From a candidate division TM6 bacterium GW2011_GWE2_42_60 (GTDB lineage: Bacteria; Babelota; Babeliae; Babelales; Babelaceae), in the NCBI GenBank assembly GCA_000996275.1, contig LCEG01000003.1:222108-286107 (forward strand): DNA of 64,000 nucleotides, given 5' to 3'. The notes beneath the pieces were generated by a model. That model had not been told where the DNA came from and made no database searches. It was given only the letters and a program-made list of their open reading frames with translations. This document shows positions 28,820 through 38,110 of the stretch, piece by piece. The position numbers and the translations under genes are program-made. The stretch's first letter is position 1. Every line of letters starts with the position of its first letter.

Positions 28820-29431
28820 ATGAGACAGGTATGGAGAGAAAGCCAAACAGGCTTTCATCGATTAAAAGATCGATTTAAAACATTTGCATTACGTGGTTCA
28901 ATTATTGACCTTGCTGTTGGCGAAATGTTTATGGCCATTATTTATTCACTTGTTGCCCACATATTACTACCCATACTCAGTTTAACAGTCTTTGGTTTTG
29001 ACCTCTCAACACTCACCATTACCCTTAAAGATGCCGTTGTGAGTGATAATGGTAATATCGTTAAAGAGGCTATAACACTACAAATAGGAGACTTTCTTAG
29101 AACGATTATAAACTTTTTTCTGATCGCTCTCCCCTGTTTTGTTGCTGCTCAGATCTTTTTAACCTCAAATGGAGATAATACTCCCCTCAACGAAGAATAC
29201 AAAATCCCTCCCAGTAGGCAGCCTCAACAAAATCAAGATCAAAATACAGTAAACAACTTACCCCAAACCATCATTACCCCTCAAACACCAGACTCATCCC
29301 AATTTAATCACCCTTCGCAAAACACCCAGTTCCACAAAAAAAAGCGTCATCAAGAAAAAAGCGAAGAAGAGTTATTACTCGAAATTCGTGATCTTCTTCG
29401 CCAACTTAATAAAGTAAAGAAGGCTTCCTAG
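28820..29431 (+). CDS. mscL: Large-conductance mechanosensitive channel MscL
   Basis: 203 residues against the usual 130-150. Pore helix 1 shows the family pattern FALRGSIIDLAVGEMFMAII, and helix 2 is IINFFLIALPCFVAAQIF. The conserved cytoplasmic helix (ELLLEIRDLLRQL) is at the very end. The extra length is a polar Gln/Asn/Pro/Thr-rich linker (about residues 118-180) between helix 2 and that last helix. Releases solutes on osmotic downshock. Its stop overlaps the convergent nitroreductase stop by 4 nt. Confidence 0.88.
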   Translation: MRQVWRESQTGFHRLKDRFKTFALRGSIIDLAVGEMFMAIIYSLVAHILLPILSLTVFGFDLSTLTITLKDAVVSDNGNIVKEAITLQIGDFLRTIINFFLIALPCFVAAQIFLTSNGDNTPLNEEYKIPPSRQPQQNQDQNTVNNLPQTIITPQTPDSSQFNHPSQNTQFHKKKRHQEKSEEELLLEIRDLLRQLNKVKKAS

Positions 29432-30015
29432 TGTTTTTTATCAATACTCCAACAACCTCTACAGAGAATTAGCTCAGTCTCTTTCCGGTCCGTAAACTCT
29501 TCTCGCGCCTGTAATTCAGGAGAGAGAAGATCTTTCTTTCCCGGTTTTCCAACAACAATCATCGCTTCAACAGTATAATCATCGGGGATCTGCAAGACTT
29601 TATGCGCTTTTTCATAATCAAAACCCTCTATCGCATGCGCCACTAAGCCCTGCGCATACCCTTGCAAAGTTAATGTCTGGGTTGCAGCACCTGTGTCAAA
29701 CGAGTGAGTACGAGAAGGTTTTCCGTTATACTCAAACAATATATGCGAAACAACAACAATAAGTACTGCCGCCCGCTGCGCCCACTCTTGATTGAATGGA
29801 ATCATAAGATCAAAAAACATTTGCCAGTCAGGTGTATCGCGCAACGCATACAAAAAACGCCATGGCTGATTATTAAACGAAGATTGCGCCCAGCGAGCCG
29901 CCTCTATAAGAAGCATAAACTCATGCTCTGTAATCGATTCCCCCGAAAGAGCCCTCGACGACCAACGATTAAGAATTATTGGTTCGATAGGAAAGCGTGC
30001 AACACGTGTCTTCAT
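29428..30015 (-). CDS. Nitroreductase-family FMN oxidoreductase
   Basis: 195 residues. FMN-dependent NAD(P)H oxidoreductase fold. Family pieces are visible: RWSSRALSGESITEHEFMLL (Arg-Arg/Ser FMN contact region), EAARWAQSSFNNQPWRF, and the C-terminal VEAMIVVGKPGKKD. The physiological substrate is not predictable. The ATG at 30015 is preceded by AAGGA about 9 nt upstream. That site and the first 15 codons lie inside the 3' end of pgeF (47-nt overlap), so the two genes are likely co-transcribed. Confidence 0.9.
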   Translation of the reverse strand: MKTRVARFPIEPIILNRWSSRALSGESITEHEFMLLIEAARWAQSSFNNQPWRFLYALRDTPDWQMFFDLMIPFNQEWAQRAAVLIVVVSHILFEYNGKPSRTHSFDTGAATQTLTLQGYAQGLVAHAIEGFDYEKAHKVLQIPDDYTVEAMIVVGKPGKKDLLSPELQAREEFTDRKETELILCRGCWSIDKKH

Positions 30016-30751
30016 GAGATTTTCCTTTTAAAAATGCCATAGTTATCTGTCTGCCAGATAAGTCTCCATCACGACGATAAGACCAATAATTCGTATTGGT
30101 AATCGTATCCCCACTGTAAGCCAAAAAACAATTGCATGACAAGATTCCCGCAAATTCTAACTGCCGCTGATTCATGCGTACCATATTAAAGTGAGGAGCC
30201 GAAGATCCTCTTTGCTCCAAAACAGAATCCCGATAGGGTGAGTTTTGTAGTGCGGCACGCAGTTCTGGTGATGCTTCATACGACTCTACGTGCGCGCAAG
30301 GACCAAAAAAAGCAAAAATCTTTTGAGGAGCACACCCATAGGTATTTTTAAGATGCTCAACAGCGGCCGCAGCAACATTCAAAACCGTACCACGCCATCC
30401 CGCATGCACCACGGCTACGGCATTTTTTTGAGGTGAGTAGAGAATGATCGGCAGACAATCAGCCGTCATCACCCCAATACCCACATTTTCAAGCCCCGTA
30501 CTCACGATATCCGCTTCTTTGTGCCCTGAAAAAGCCTTCTCAATACTCTGCTTATCCGTAAGCGCAAGAGCATGTATGCCGTGAACCTGCCGAGGGAATA
30601 CCAACGCAGAAAGATTGTTTTCTTTAGAAAGACTCGTAAATGGCTCTAAAACCATAACCTCACTCAGTTTTTGAGTTGTCTTCAAAACATCCGCTGCGCA
30701 CGATAATTTCTTATCACCAAATACAAAAGAAAGATTCTGGAACGCGAGCAT
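29969..30751 (-). CDS. pgeF: Purine nucleoside phosphorylase-like laccase-domain protein (PgeF/YfiH)
   Basis: 260 residues of the YfiH/DUF152 family, reported to act in peptidoglycan editing and as a multi-copper-like or purine nucleoside enzyme. Metal-site motifs are present: MTADCLPIIL, VVHAGWRGTV and FFGPCAHVESYE. The family usually ends soon after the GR..TMA segment; here about 18 more residues run into the start of the nitroreductase gene. GGGGTG upstream supports the start. Confidence 0.9.
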   Translation of the reverse strand: MLAFQNLSFVFGDKKLSCAADVLKTTQKLSEVMVLEPFTSLSKENNLSALVFPRQVHGIHALALTDKQSIEKAFSGHKEADIVSTGLENVGIGVMTADCLPIILYSPQKNAVAVVHAGWRGTVLNVAAAAVEHLKNTYGCAPQKIFAFFGPCAHVESYEASPELRAALQNSPYRDSVLEQRGSSAPHFNMVRMNQRQLEFAGILSCNCFLAYSGDTITNTNYWSYRRDGDLSGRQITMAFLKGKSHEDTCCTLSYRTNNS

Positions 30752-30944
30752 ATATTCACCCCTTTTAATCAGCTAAAAAGACCTAGAAATCAGATAGTTC
30801 TGGTTAGTTTACCAAATTCCATGAGAGAGAAGTAAGAGGGCTGTGATTTTCCTCTACCTGTTTGTTTTAAAAAAAGGTAAACTAAGAATTATCGATGTGG
30901 AATTAAGAGGCCAATAAAGGTCAGATTCTAAGAGAAAGAGTACC

Positions 30945-31511
30945 ATGATAGACGCGACGGATTGTAAAAAAGGGGCCAAACTCCTCTATCGTGGAGAGCC
31001 TCATGTTGTTGTTGAATACCAACACATGAAACCAGGCAAAGGCGCAGCCTTTGTACGCCTAAAACTTCGTAATCTCATTTCACGGTCAATGTTTGAACAG
31101 ACCTTCAGAACTGAAGAGAAGTTTGAAGATCCGGGTTTAGATTACCGAACAATGCAATATCTGTATCACGATGGAGATAAATATGTCTTCATGGATCAGG
31201 AATCTTACGAAGAAGTTGCCATTGAACCTGAATTGCTTGAAGAAGTAAAAGATTATCTCAAAGAACAACTCGAATATTTGATGCTTTACTGGAATAACCG
31301 ACTTTTGGCAGTTACGCCACCTATGCATCTTGCATTAAAAGTAGTTGACACGCCACCAGGAGTCAGGGGTGATACAGCACAAGGTTCTGGCACAAAACCT
31401 GCAACATTAGAAACAGGACTCGTAATACAAGTCCCTCTTTTTGTTAATATTGATGATACCATCAAGGTTGATACTCGCGATGGGAAATATATAGAACGCA
31501 TTCTAAAATAA
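30945..31511 (+). CDS. efp: Elongation factor P
   Basis: 188 residues, normal length, three beta-barrel domains. Rescues ribosomes stalled on polyproline. The modified loop is QHMKPGKGAAFVR, with Lys32 at the tip position that carries beta-lysine or other modifications in other bacteria. The C-terminus DTPPGVRGDTAQG...VIQVPLFVN is typical. Polyproline stretches in the second secretin (19202-22069) are natural clients. Followed 20 nt later by nusB. Confidence 0.96.
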   Translation: MIDATDCKKGAKLLYRGEPHVVVEYQHMKPGKGAAFVRLKLRNLISRSMFEQTFRTEEKFEDPGLDYRTMQYLYHDGDKYVFMDQESYEEVAIEPELLEEVKDYLKEQLEYLMLYWNNRLLAVTPPMHLALKVVDTPPGVRGDTAQGSGTKPATLETGLVIQVPLFVNIDDTIKVDTRDGKYIERILK

Positions 31512-31531
31512 AAAAGAGCGAACTAACTAAC

Positions 31532-32065
31532 ATGAGTGAACAGACCCCAGAAAAACAATATCCGATGCCGGTTTCTTGCAATGATTTAACGTTGCGAGAC
31601 CAGCGTGCGCTTATTTTTCATCTCCTTTATTCTGCAGATTCGTTTGATTATGAGGTAAGCCTCGAAGCTATTGCAGAAAATATTAGTCGTGAGTATGGGT
31701 ATATTATCCTTCCGCAAGATTTTGTTTTCACCGCAGCATCAGCAGTCGTATCCAATCGCACTGAGCTTGATCAGGCAATATTGCCTTTTCTTGCAAACTG
31801 GCGATTTGAAAGGCTTGGCGTCATAACCAAACTGATTCTCCGCTACGCATTCTGGGAATTTTTACACACAGAAACACCACCTTTTGTTATTATCAACGAA
31901 GCCGTGGAACTCACAAAGTGTTTTGCAGAAATAAATGCTTTTCGCTTTGTAAATGGTGTACTTGATGAATGGGTTACTAAAAATCGCCCTGAGGCACGTC
32001 GCCCCGATGTTATGGAAGCAACAGATGCTCCAGAAGCACCAGAGTCTGACGACACTTCAAAATAG
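31532..32065 (+). CDS. nusB: Transcription antitermination factor NusB
   Basis: 177 residues. All-helical RNA-binding protein that joins NusE/S10 at boxA in rRNA operons. The C-terminal half matches well: ILRYAFWEFL, PPFVIINEAVELTKCFAEI and AFRFVNGVLDEW. The N-terminal LRDQRALIFHLLYSADSF fits the first helix. A ~30-residue acidic tail is extra. A hairpin lies just after the stop. Confidence 0.93.
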   Translation: MSEQTPEKQYPMPVSCNDLTLRDQRALIFHLLYSADSFDYEVSLEAIAENISREYGYIILPQDFVFTAASAVVSNRTELDQAILPFLANWRFERLGVITKLILRYAFWEFLHTETPPFVIINEAVELTKCFAEINAFRFVNGVLDEWVTKNRPEARRPDVMEATDAPEAPESDDTSK

Positions 32066-32074
32066 ATATTTATT

Positions 32075-32100
32075 AAGAGAGAGCCTAAAAACTCTCTCTT
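32075..32100 (+). terminator. Hairpin after nusB
   Basis: AAGAGAGAG (32075-32083) pairs with CTCTCTCTT (32092-32100), with an 8-nt A-rich loop. It starts 10 nt after the nusB stop. The downstream run is only moderately T-rich, so termination may be weak. Confidence 0.5.
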
Positions 32101-32202
32101 ATTCAAAAAAACCTAACGCTTGCCTTACTTTGCATTCTTTTGCTAGCTTTGAGTATGAACAAATCCACCAATCTATTGTTCATATAAAAAGGAGCCTTTC
32201 GC

Positions 32203-34506
32203 ATGCGCACTTCACCTCTAAAAAAAATATATATTTTCCTCTACCTTTTTTTTCCAGCAACGCTTTTCTGTGATGATATTTTTGTTGATTTTGCACGAGC
32301 GCTCGAAGTGGCAGGTGAACCGATATCTCCAATTGTTATCGAACATGAAGCGACCAAAGATCCTGTTAATCCCCCTTTTGAAACAACAAAACAATCTCAT
32401 ATTGTTATCGATTTCGGCAATGTCAGCAAAATGATCCCTAAAAACAGACAAAATCTCATTAATGCAATAGCAGAACAGAAGATTGAGGCCCCGTGGGATT
32501 TACAACTTAAAGCCTCTGATAAAGACTTTAAAAAAACGCTAGGAAAATGGTTGCAAGAAACGGGCAACAAAAAAAGTCCTCAAGATCTTGAACACTCATG
32601 GGAAAAAGCTCGCCTAGAAAAACCAAAAGATGCCCCGACAAAGGATGCTGTAGAAAAAAAGCTACAAGAAACCCTTCACCAAATACGTAACATTGTCAGA
32701 GAAGATGCTTTTAATGTTGTTCCACCAATAAAAAATCCTGCAGAACTTAAAGGCGACGTAGCACTCTTTGCACTCTCGTTTGATCAGATGGCTAAAAACA
32801 TTAACACCGCAACACCAGATGATCTTCGTAAAATCGATTATTATATTGAGCAATCAAAAGAAACAATAAACAAAGCTAAAAACAGCAAGGCGTATAATGA
32901 CGTTTCCAACGCTACAAAAAGTTTATTAAACCTCAAAAAAGAGGAGCAAGAATCAGTAAAGGCGAACTATAAAACAATCAGCGACAACATTGACCAAAAC
33001 TCACTCGAAAAACTCGATACTCAGATCAAAGAATCACTCGAGAACTATATCAAGTCAGGGATATCGGTAGAGAGGATTAAAGAGCTTACTGAAGCTCTTC
33101 CAGCAAAATTTTCCCATAAAAAGATTATTATCCAACAAGCAGAAACAGAAATAAAGGGCAATCCAGACCTGCTTTTAACAAGCACGATAGAATGGCCCAT
33201 TGAAGAAAATGAATACAATACCCTCATTGAAAAACTAAAAAATAGTAAAAAACATCCATTTAAAGAGAATAACTTTAAAAAACTTACCGCAACACTCAAT
33301 TCTGCCCAAGAAACTCTTATTACCCAATCGGGCCTTAACTTTACGGATAAGCCCACCGAGAAAATAAAATCCATAGATAACTGGCTTAGCAAAACAAAAG
33401 ATGGAGTTATCGCATGGCATAGTGATACCTGGGGACCCATGGTACAGAAATTAATTTTTATTACTAACGATATAGAAAAACTAATTGAAGCTGAAAAGCG
33501 CGTATGGCGCAGAAAAGAAATGATCCCTTCTCTTTATTGTCTTGGTGTGCCACGGCTAGGTTTAATCATCTCTGCTCGGACTGAAGAACTCAATACAACA
33601 TTTGAAACATCGTTTAAAGATGTTTATACAACACTCAAGACTGATTTAATAACCTTGTTAACAAACATCAGCTCCGAATACAATAAAAAACGGCTCAATG
33701 CTCTTCTCAGCTATGAGTTCAAAGACGACCCAAAACCCAAAATTTCGGTCAAGCCAGACTTGAAAACCGAACTTACTCGCTTTGCAAAAATTGACAAGCA
33801 ATTTACAGACAAACTGCAACAAGATTGGAATACGCTTCAAAAAACAAAAGAAGCCATGGACAAGTGGGTAGAGAGAAAAGGTCCAGAAAGCGAAAAACCT
33901 CAACCAGTTGAAAATAAACTTAAAGACATAGAAAAAGAAAGAGAGACCGAATGGTCAACGTATTATTACAATGAACTAAAAACTAAGACTAATAATAACA
34001 TCTCAGAACAAACACTTGTTAGTAACTACTCTCCTAATACAGATCTCTTAGAGGAAGAACACAAAACTTTTGTAAAAAATATAGTAACTATTGGAAATAA
34101 CCTAGATCCAATAATTTGGAACATCAACGAAAAATATGCACTTACACTTCGAGAAATTTTAAAATCACTCAAGGACACTAATAAAGTTATATCCAAAGAG
34201 GCATGGCAAAAACAACTCGAGTTTCTTCCCTTTATCTTTATTGCAGCCTGCTTAGACCCATCACTTCTAGTCGACGAAATTCCAGCTCTTCTTGACCGCC
34301 TCTTTGCTCTCAAAGAAGATGACATCATAGACTACAGCACCAAGCGACTCAGATATTTAATTGCACTTGATAAAACAAGTAAAGAGGATCAAAAACCTGC
34401 AGTCCTTAAAAATCTTGATAAAGAACTCACCTATTTCTTTGATCTCATGAGAGAAAAAAAATACAGCTCACAAGCAATAGAAGATATTCTTACTGAACCT
34501 GCCTAA
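32203..34506 (+). CDS. Secreted coiled-coil hypothetical protein
   Basis: 767 residues; family not recognised. N-terminal signal peptide (MRTSPLKKIYIFLYLFFPATLFC), then a mature chain that is almost entirely helical and rich in Lys, Glu, Asn and Thr, with heptad-like stretches near 200-290 and 480-600. No cysteine pairs, repeats or enzyme motifs are evident. AAAAGGAG 8 nt before the ATG gives a firm start. It stands alone between nusB and mnmH. Likely periplasmic or exported, possibly host-facing. Confidence 0.75.
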   Translation: MRTSPLKKIYIFLYLFFPATLFCDDIFVDFARALEVAGEPISPIVIEHEATKDPVNPPFETTKQSHIVIDFGNVSKMIPKNRQNLINAIAEQKIEAPWDLQLKASDKDFKKTLGKWLQETGNKKSPQDLEHSWEKARLEKPKDAPTKDAVEKKLQETLHQIRNIVREDAFNVVPPIKNPAELKGDVALFALSFDQMAKNINTATPDDLRKIDYYIEQSKETINKAKNSKAYNDVSNATKSLLNLKKEEQESVKANYKTISDNIDQNSLEKLDTQIKESLENYIKSGISVERIKELTEALPAKFSHKKIIIQQAETEIKGNPDLLLTSTIEWPIEENEYNTLIEKLKNSKKHPFKENNFKKLTATLNSAQETLITQSGLNFTDKPTEKIKSIDNWLSKTKDGVIAWHSDTWGPMVQKLIFITNDIEKLIEAEKRVWRRKEMIPSLYCLGVPRLGLIISARTEELNTTFETSFKDVYTTLKTDLITLLTNISSEYNKKRLNALLSYEFKDDPKPKISVKPDLKTELTRFAKIDKQFTDKLQQDWNTLQKTKEAMDKWVERKGPESEKPQPVENKLKDIEKERETEWSTYYYNELKTKTNNNISEQTLVSNYSPNTDLLEEEHKTFVKNIVTIGNNLDPIIWNINEKYALTLREILKSLKDTNKVISKEAWQKQLEFLPFIFIAACLDPSLLVDEIPALLDRLFALKEDDIIDYSTKRLRYLIALDKTSKEDQKPAVLKNLDKELTYFFDLMREKKYSSQAIEDILTEPA

Positions 34507-34512
34507 TCGATC

Positions 34513-34541
34513 CTGTCAAAAAATAGTGGATTGAGTATACT
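34513..34541 (+). promoter_or_regulatory. Candidate promoter for mnmH-priA
   Basis: CTGTCA (34513-34518) and TATACT (34536-34541) are separated by 17 bp, 25 nt ahead of the mnmH start. Good spacing with a 4/6 match at -35 and 5/6 at -10. No transcription evidence. Confidence 0.45.
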
Positions 34542-34565
34542 GTTTGGTGAAAGGAATTATCTTCC

Positions 34566-35618
34566 ATGATTCACCAAACAACCGTTACTGAGTTTTTAAA
34601 AAAGCGGCTCCAGTGCCCCGTATTTGACGTACGGTCCCCCGCAGAGTATGCGCACGCACATATTCCCAGCGCCTTCAATATTCCTCTTTTTTCTGATGAA
34701 GAACGGGCCATTGTCGGAACCATCTACAAACAAAAAGGACGTGAAGACGCCATCCGCGCGGGCCTTGAAATAATCGGTCCGCACATGACCCGCTTAGTCG
34801 ACTCTGTCAAAGCAATCACTGACCAAAAAGAACTTATTTTTTATTGCTGGCGCGGCGGCATGCGTAGTAGAAGTGTCGCCATGCTTCTCGACTTTGCTGG
34901 ATATAAAGTTCATCTTTTAACCGGTGGTTACAAAGCATTCAAAGCTTTTATAAGAGCTGAGTCAATGCAACCGCGTCGTTTTGTCATGCTTGGCGGAAAA
35001 ACAGGTTCAGGAAAAACCGCAATTCTCTCGGCACTTGCCGCACAAGGCGAACAGGTCATCGATCTTGAAGGTATTGCACACCACAAAGGATCAGGATTTG
35101 GTGCTTTGGGTCAAGAGAAACAGCAATCCCAAGAGCAATTTATTATCGATATACTTTTACCCCTTGCCTATTTTTCTCAAGAAAAACCAGTCTGGCTTGA
35201 GCATGAAGGTCGTCGACTCGGCGATGTGAATATCCCTGAGGAACTCTGGGTTCATATGGAACAAGCGCCCCTTCTTTTAACCGACCTGCCACGCGAATAT
35301 CGCGCAAAACGGCTTTTACAAGAATATGGTCAGTTTTCCCAAAATGAAATACTCGCTTGCGTGCAACTTCTTGAAAAGCGGCTCGGTGGAGCAGATACAA
35401 AACAGGTAAGTGCCGCCATACAAAACAACGACACACAAACAGCGCTCACTATTTTGATGCAACACTACGACAATTCTTATTCATTCAATAAAAAGAATAA
35501 GATCGACAATACGATTATACCAATCACACTTACCGGCACATCCCCGGAAGAACATGCACACGAAATTCGTATTTTCTTCTCAAACAACCAGGTCTTCAAA
35601 AAATCAGGATCTCTTTAA
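34566..35618 (+). CDS. mnmH: tRNA 2-selenouridine synthase MnmH (SelU/YbbB)
   Basis: 350 residues. Replaces the sulfur of 2-thiouridine at tRNA wobble position 34 with selenium, through a geranylated intermediate. The N-terminal rhodanese domain holds the active Cys94 in FYCWRGGMRSRS. A C-terminal P-loop domain holds GGKTGSGKT (143-151). The YDVRSPAEYxxxHIPxAxNxP pattern appears as FDVRSPAEYAHAHIPSAFNI. It needs selenophosphate from SelD, not encoded in this window. The stop overlaps the priA start (TAATG). Confidence 0.93.
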   Translation: MIHQTTVTEFLKKRLQCPVFDVRSPAEYAHAHIPSAFNIPLFSDEERAIVGTIYKQKGREDAIRAGLEIIGPHMTRLVDSVKAITDQKELIFYCWRGGMRSRSVAMLLDFAGYKVHLLTGGYKAFKAFIRAESMQPRRFVMLGGKTGSGKTAILSALAAQGEQVIDLEGIAHHKGSGFGALGQEKQQSQEQFIIDILLPLAYFSQEKPVWLEHEGRRLGDVNIPEELWVHMEQAPLLLTDLPREYRAKRLLQEYGQFSQNEILACVQLLEKRLGGADTKQVSAAIQNNDTQTALTILMQHYDNSYSFNKKNKIDNTIIPITLTGTSPEEHAHEIRIFFSNNQVFKKSGSL

Positions 35619-37600
35619 TGTACGCAACCGTGCAACTGCTCAATGGGTTTCAACAGACGCTCACGTATAAAATTCCTGATCAATGGGACCATACAACTCT
35701 TTTTGGCGCTCTCGTAACCGTGCCACTCCAACGTCGCCGCGAAAAAGCCGTGGTTATCGAGATTTGTGACCACACTCCAAAAAATTCCACATTTACTATT
35801 CGAGAACTTCTCACACGCGATCCTTTTCCAAAAGACACTCATTTTCAACCATTCCTTGAATCATTGGCGCACTACTACCAACTCCCCTCTTTTATTTTTT
35901 ATCGACGGCTACGCTCATTTTTAAATCAAAAAAGCAAAGGGTTTGAAGCGCCTCAGCATGAAGAACCGCGTGCCCTGCAACAGGTTATTCTGACAGCTGA
36001 ACAAGAAACTATTGTTGATGCACTTACCCCTTCTATTGTTGCTGGTGGCTTTGAAGCATCGCTCATTCATGGCGTTACCGGCTCAGGGAAAACAGAGGTC
36101 TACAAACATCTTATTCTTGCTGCTCTCAAAAATAAAAAAAGTGTTATTTTACTCCTTCCTGAAGTCTCTCTTGCCGTGCGTTTTGGGCACTATTTCCGCG
36201 AAGCATTTAAGACAAACTATCCCGTTTTTGGATTCCATTCTGCGACGGGTGCTTTAGAAAAAAAAGCGCTCTGGATGCATCTTATGCGTCAGCAACCGGT
36301 GCTTATTATTGGGGTACACCTTCCCATTCTTCTTCCTTTAGAAAATCTAGGGCTTATTGTTATTGATGAAGAACATGAGAGTGGCTATCAAGAAAAAAAA
36401 CATCCTAAGTTTAATTCAAAAGAGATTGCACTGATGCGTGCACAAAAATATGCTATTCCTATTGTTTTGGGTTCAGCAACACCATCACTGCAATCGCTCT
36501 ACAACACTCATCACAAAAATTGGCGCCTTTTTTCACTTACCAAACGCTTTGCCGGAGCGTTCCCAAAAGTAGAACATATTCTTCTCAAAAACGATGATAA
36601 ACGGGCTTCTTTTTGGTTGAGTAAAGAACTTGAAAAAGCAATTGAAAATCGTCTCGAAAAGCGAGAGCAGAGTATCATTTTTCTTAATCGACGCGGTTTT
36701 TCTTTTTTTATACAATGCGCTGATTGTGGGCACATTTTTCAGTGTCACTCCTGCTCAGTGAGTTTAACGCTTCATTTTTCTCAAACACAAGAAGCGTCGC
36801 TTCGCTGTCACTACTGTGGGCATCAAGAACCAGAGCCTCAAAAATGTCCTCAGTGTGGGCCTCGCTCAAAATTACTCAAAAAGGGAATTGGGACACAACA
36901 GGTTGTTTCGCTTCTTCAAAAACGCTTTCCGCACGCGCGCATTGCTCGAGCTGACATGGATACAACGGTTGACCGAAAAGAATGGGAATCAACACTGACA
37001 CAGTTTACTCAACGAGAAATTGACATCATGGTTGGCACTCAGACTATCACCAAAGGATATCATTTCCCTCACGTTACACTCGTAGGGATCTTGTGGGGCG
37101 ATATCAATCTCTCCATTCCCTTTTTTAATGCAGCAGAAGTAGCGCTGCAACAATTAATTCAAGTAGCAGGACGTGCGGGCAGACAGAGCGCTGAAAGCCT
37201 CGTTATCGTTCAAACACTCACCAAGCATCCTATTTTTACGTTTATCAACGAACAAGACTATCTCTCATTTTGTGAATACGAAAAAAACTTTAGGGAAAAG
37301 CTTAATTACCCTCCCTTTGTACGCTTTGCAGAGATTGAGCTTCGCAATACCGACGAAGCAGTTTTAATGCGTGATGCGCAGGCGTGCAGTCTCCTTTTAC
37401 GAAACCTCATTGCGCAAGAAATAAACTCGCTTGTCATACTTGGCCCTGCTGAACCACCAGTGTATAAAGTTAAAAATATTTTCATACGCAAAATCTATCT
37501 CAAATCATCTTCTTTTGCGTTGATTCATAAAGCGTATCAAGAGCTTAAAAAACAAAAGCTCGATTCGAATATGTTTTATACCCCCAACCCGGTTAGTTAA
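35618..37600 (+). CDS. priA: Primosomal replication restart helicase PriA
   Basis: 660 residues. 3'-to-5' DNA helicase that reloads the replisome at stalled forks. N-terminal DNA-binding domain, Walker A GVTGSGKTEVYKHL (near 149-162), DEEH box VIDEEHESGYQEKKHPKFN, and motif GSATPSLQSL. Eight zinc-binding cysteines lie between about 368 and 414 (CADCGHIFQCHSC, then CHYCGH and CPQCG). Helicase motifs V-VI are VGTQTITKGYHFP and QVAGRAGRQ. Length is slightly short for the family but all motifs are present. Immediately followed by a palindromic repeat region. Confidence 0.96.
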   Translation: MYATVQLLNGFQQTLTYKIPDQWDHTTLFGALVTVPLQRRREKAVVIEICDHTPKNSTFTIRELLTRDPFPKDTHFQPFLESLAHYYQLPSFIFYRRLRSFLNQKSKGFEAPQHEEPRALQQVILTAEQETIVDALTPSIVAGGFEASLIHGVTGSGKTEVYKHLILAALKNKKSVILLLPEVSLAVRFGHYFREAFKTNYPVFGFHSATGALEKKALWMHLMRQQPVLIIGVHLPILLPLENLGLIVIDEEHESGYQEKKHPKFNSKEIALMRAQKYAIPIVLGSATPSLQSLYNTHHKNWRLFSLTKRFAGAFPKVEHILLKNDDKRASFWLSKELEKAIENRLEKREQSIIFLNRRGFSFFIQCADCGHIFQCHSCSVSLTLHFSQTQEASLRCHYCGHQEPEPQKCPQCGPRSKLLKKGIGTQQVVSLLQKRFPHARIARADMDTTVDRKEWESTLTQFTQREIDIMVGTQTITKGYHFPHVTLVGILWGDINLSIPFFNAAEVALQQLIQVAGRAGRQSAESLVIVQTLTKHPIFTFINEQDYLSFCEYEKNFREKLNYPPFVRFAEIELRNTDEAVLMRDAQACSLLLRNLIAQEINSLVILGPAEPPVYKVKNIFIRKIYLKSSSFALIHKAYQELKKQKLDSNMFYTPNPVS

Positions 37601-37638
37601 TGGGGCTAAGTATCGCTCTTTTTATGAGAGGCCATCTA

Positions 37639-37761
37639 CCGCTCTTATCCATTCCCTTCGATATGCTTCGCTACTCTGGGTAAACTATCTCTTCGAAATA
37701 CAACCGCTCATGGTGATACTTCGATACATTTTCCCTTTGGGAAAACACTCAGTATGAGCGG
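37639..37761. repeat. Palindromic element, composite copy
   Basis: A 123-bp element bounded by CCGCTC (37639) and GAGCGG (37756-37761). It contains CTTCGATACA, then an apical hairpin TTTTCCCTTTGGGAAAA, then CACTCAGTATGAGCGG. An internal ACCGCTCATGG suggests one copy nested in or fused to another. It shares its first ~60 bp with the element at 42440-42536. Confidence 0.75.
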
Positions 37762-38046
37762 TTGTATCGAACCATCCGGGTGAACGGAGAAATGAACAAC
37801 TCTACTCCGCTCAATGAGCGGTTGTATCGAACCATCAGGGTGAATGGAGAAACTCTACTCCGCTCAATGAGCGGTTGTATCGAACCATCAGGGTGAATGG
37901 AGAAATGGACAACTCTACTCCGCTCAATGAGCGGTTGTATCGAACCATCAGGGTGAACGGAGAAATGAACAACTCTACTCCGCTCAATGAGCGGTTGTAT
38001 CGAACCATCAGGGTGAACGGAGAAATGAACAACTCTACTCCGCTCA
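37756..38046. repeat. Five-unit tandem array of ~60-bp repeats
   Basis: Units start at 37756, 37816, 37869, 37929 and 37989. Four are about 60 bp; the second is 53 bp through a 7-bp deletion. Unit junctions form the 15-bp palindrome CCGCTCAATGAGCGG, the outer arm of the dispersed palindromic element joined to itself. Units contain CGAACCATCAGGGTGAACGG. Short ORFs on both strands here simply follow the repeat. There are no unique spacers, so it is not a CRISPR array. Confidence 0.9.
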
Positions 38047-38091
38047 TCCCGAGTATTTTTTGAAAAAAAATGTATCGAGGGAGAAGAGCGG
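38040..38091. repeat. Palindromic element closing the array
   Basis: A 52-bp element: CCGCTCATCCCGAGTA, an A/T apical hairpin (TTTTTT...AAAAAA), TGTATCGAGGGAG, then GAGCGG. Its arms are shared with the element inserted in the coding sequence at 58549-58604. Confidence 0.75.
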
Positions 38092-38110
38092 TAAATAATT
38101 TTTAGTAACT

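Noticed and set aside
37756..38046. Possible CRISPR array
   Set aside because: Units are contiguous and nearly identical over their full length, with no unique spacers and no cas genes.
37835..38063. Overlapping ORFs on both strands in the tandem array
   Set aside because: They only reflect the repeat period (a 20-residue unit) and have no ribosome site or non-repeat sequence.
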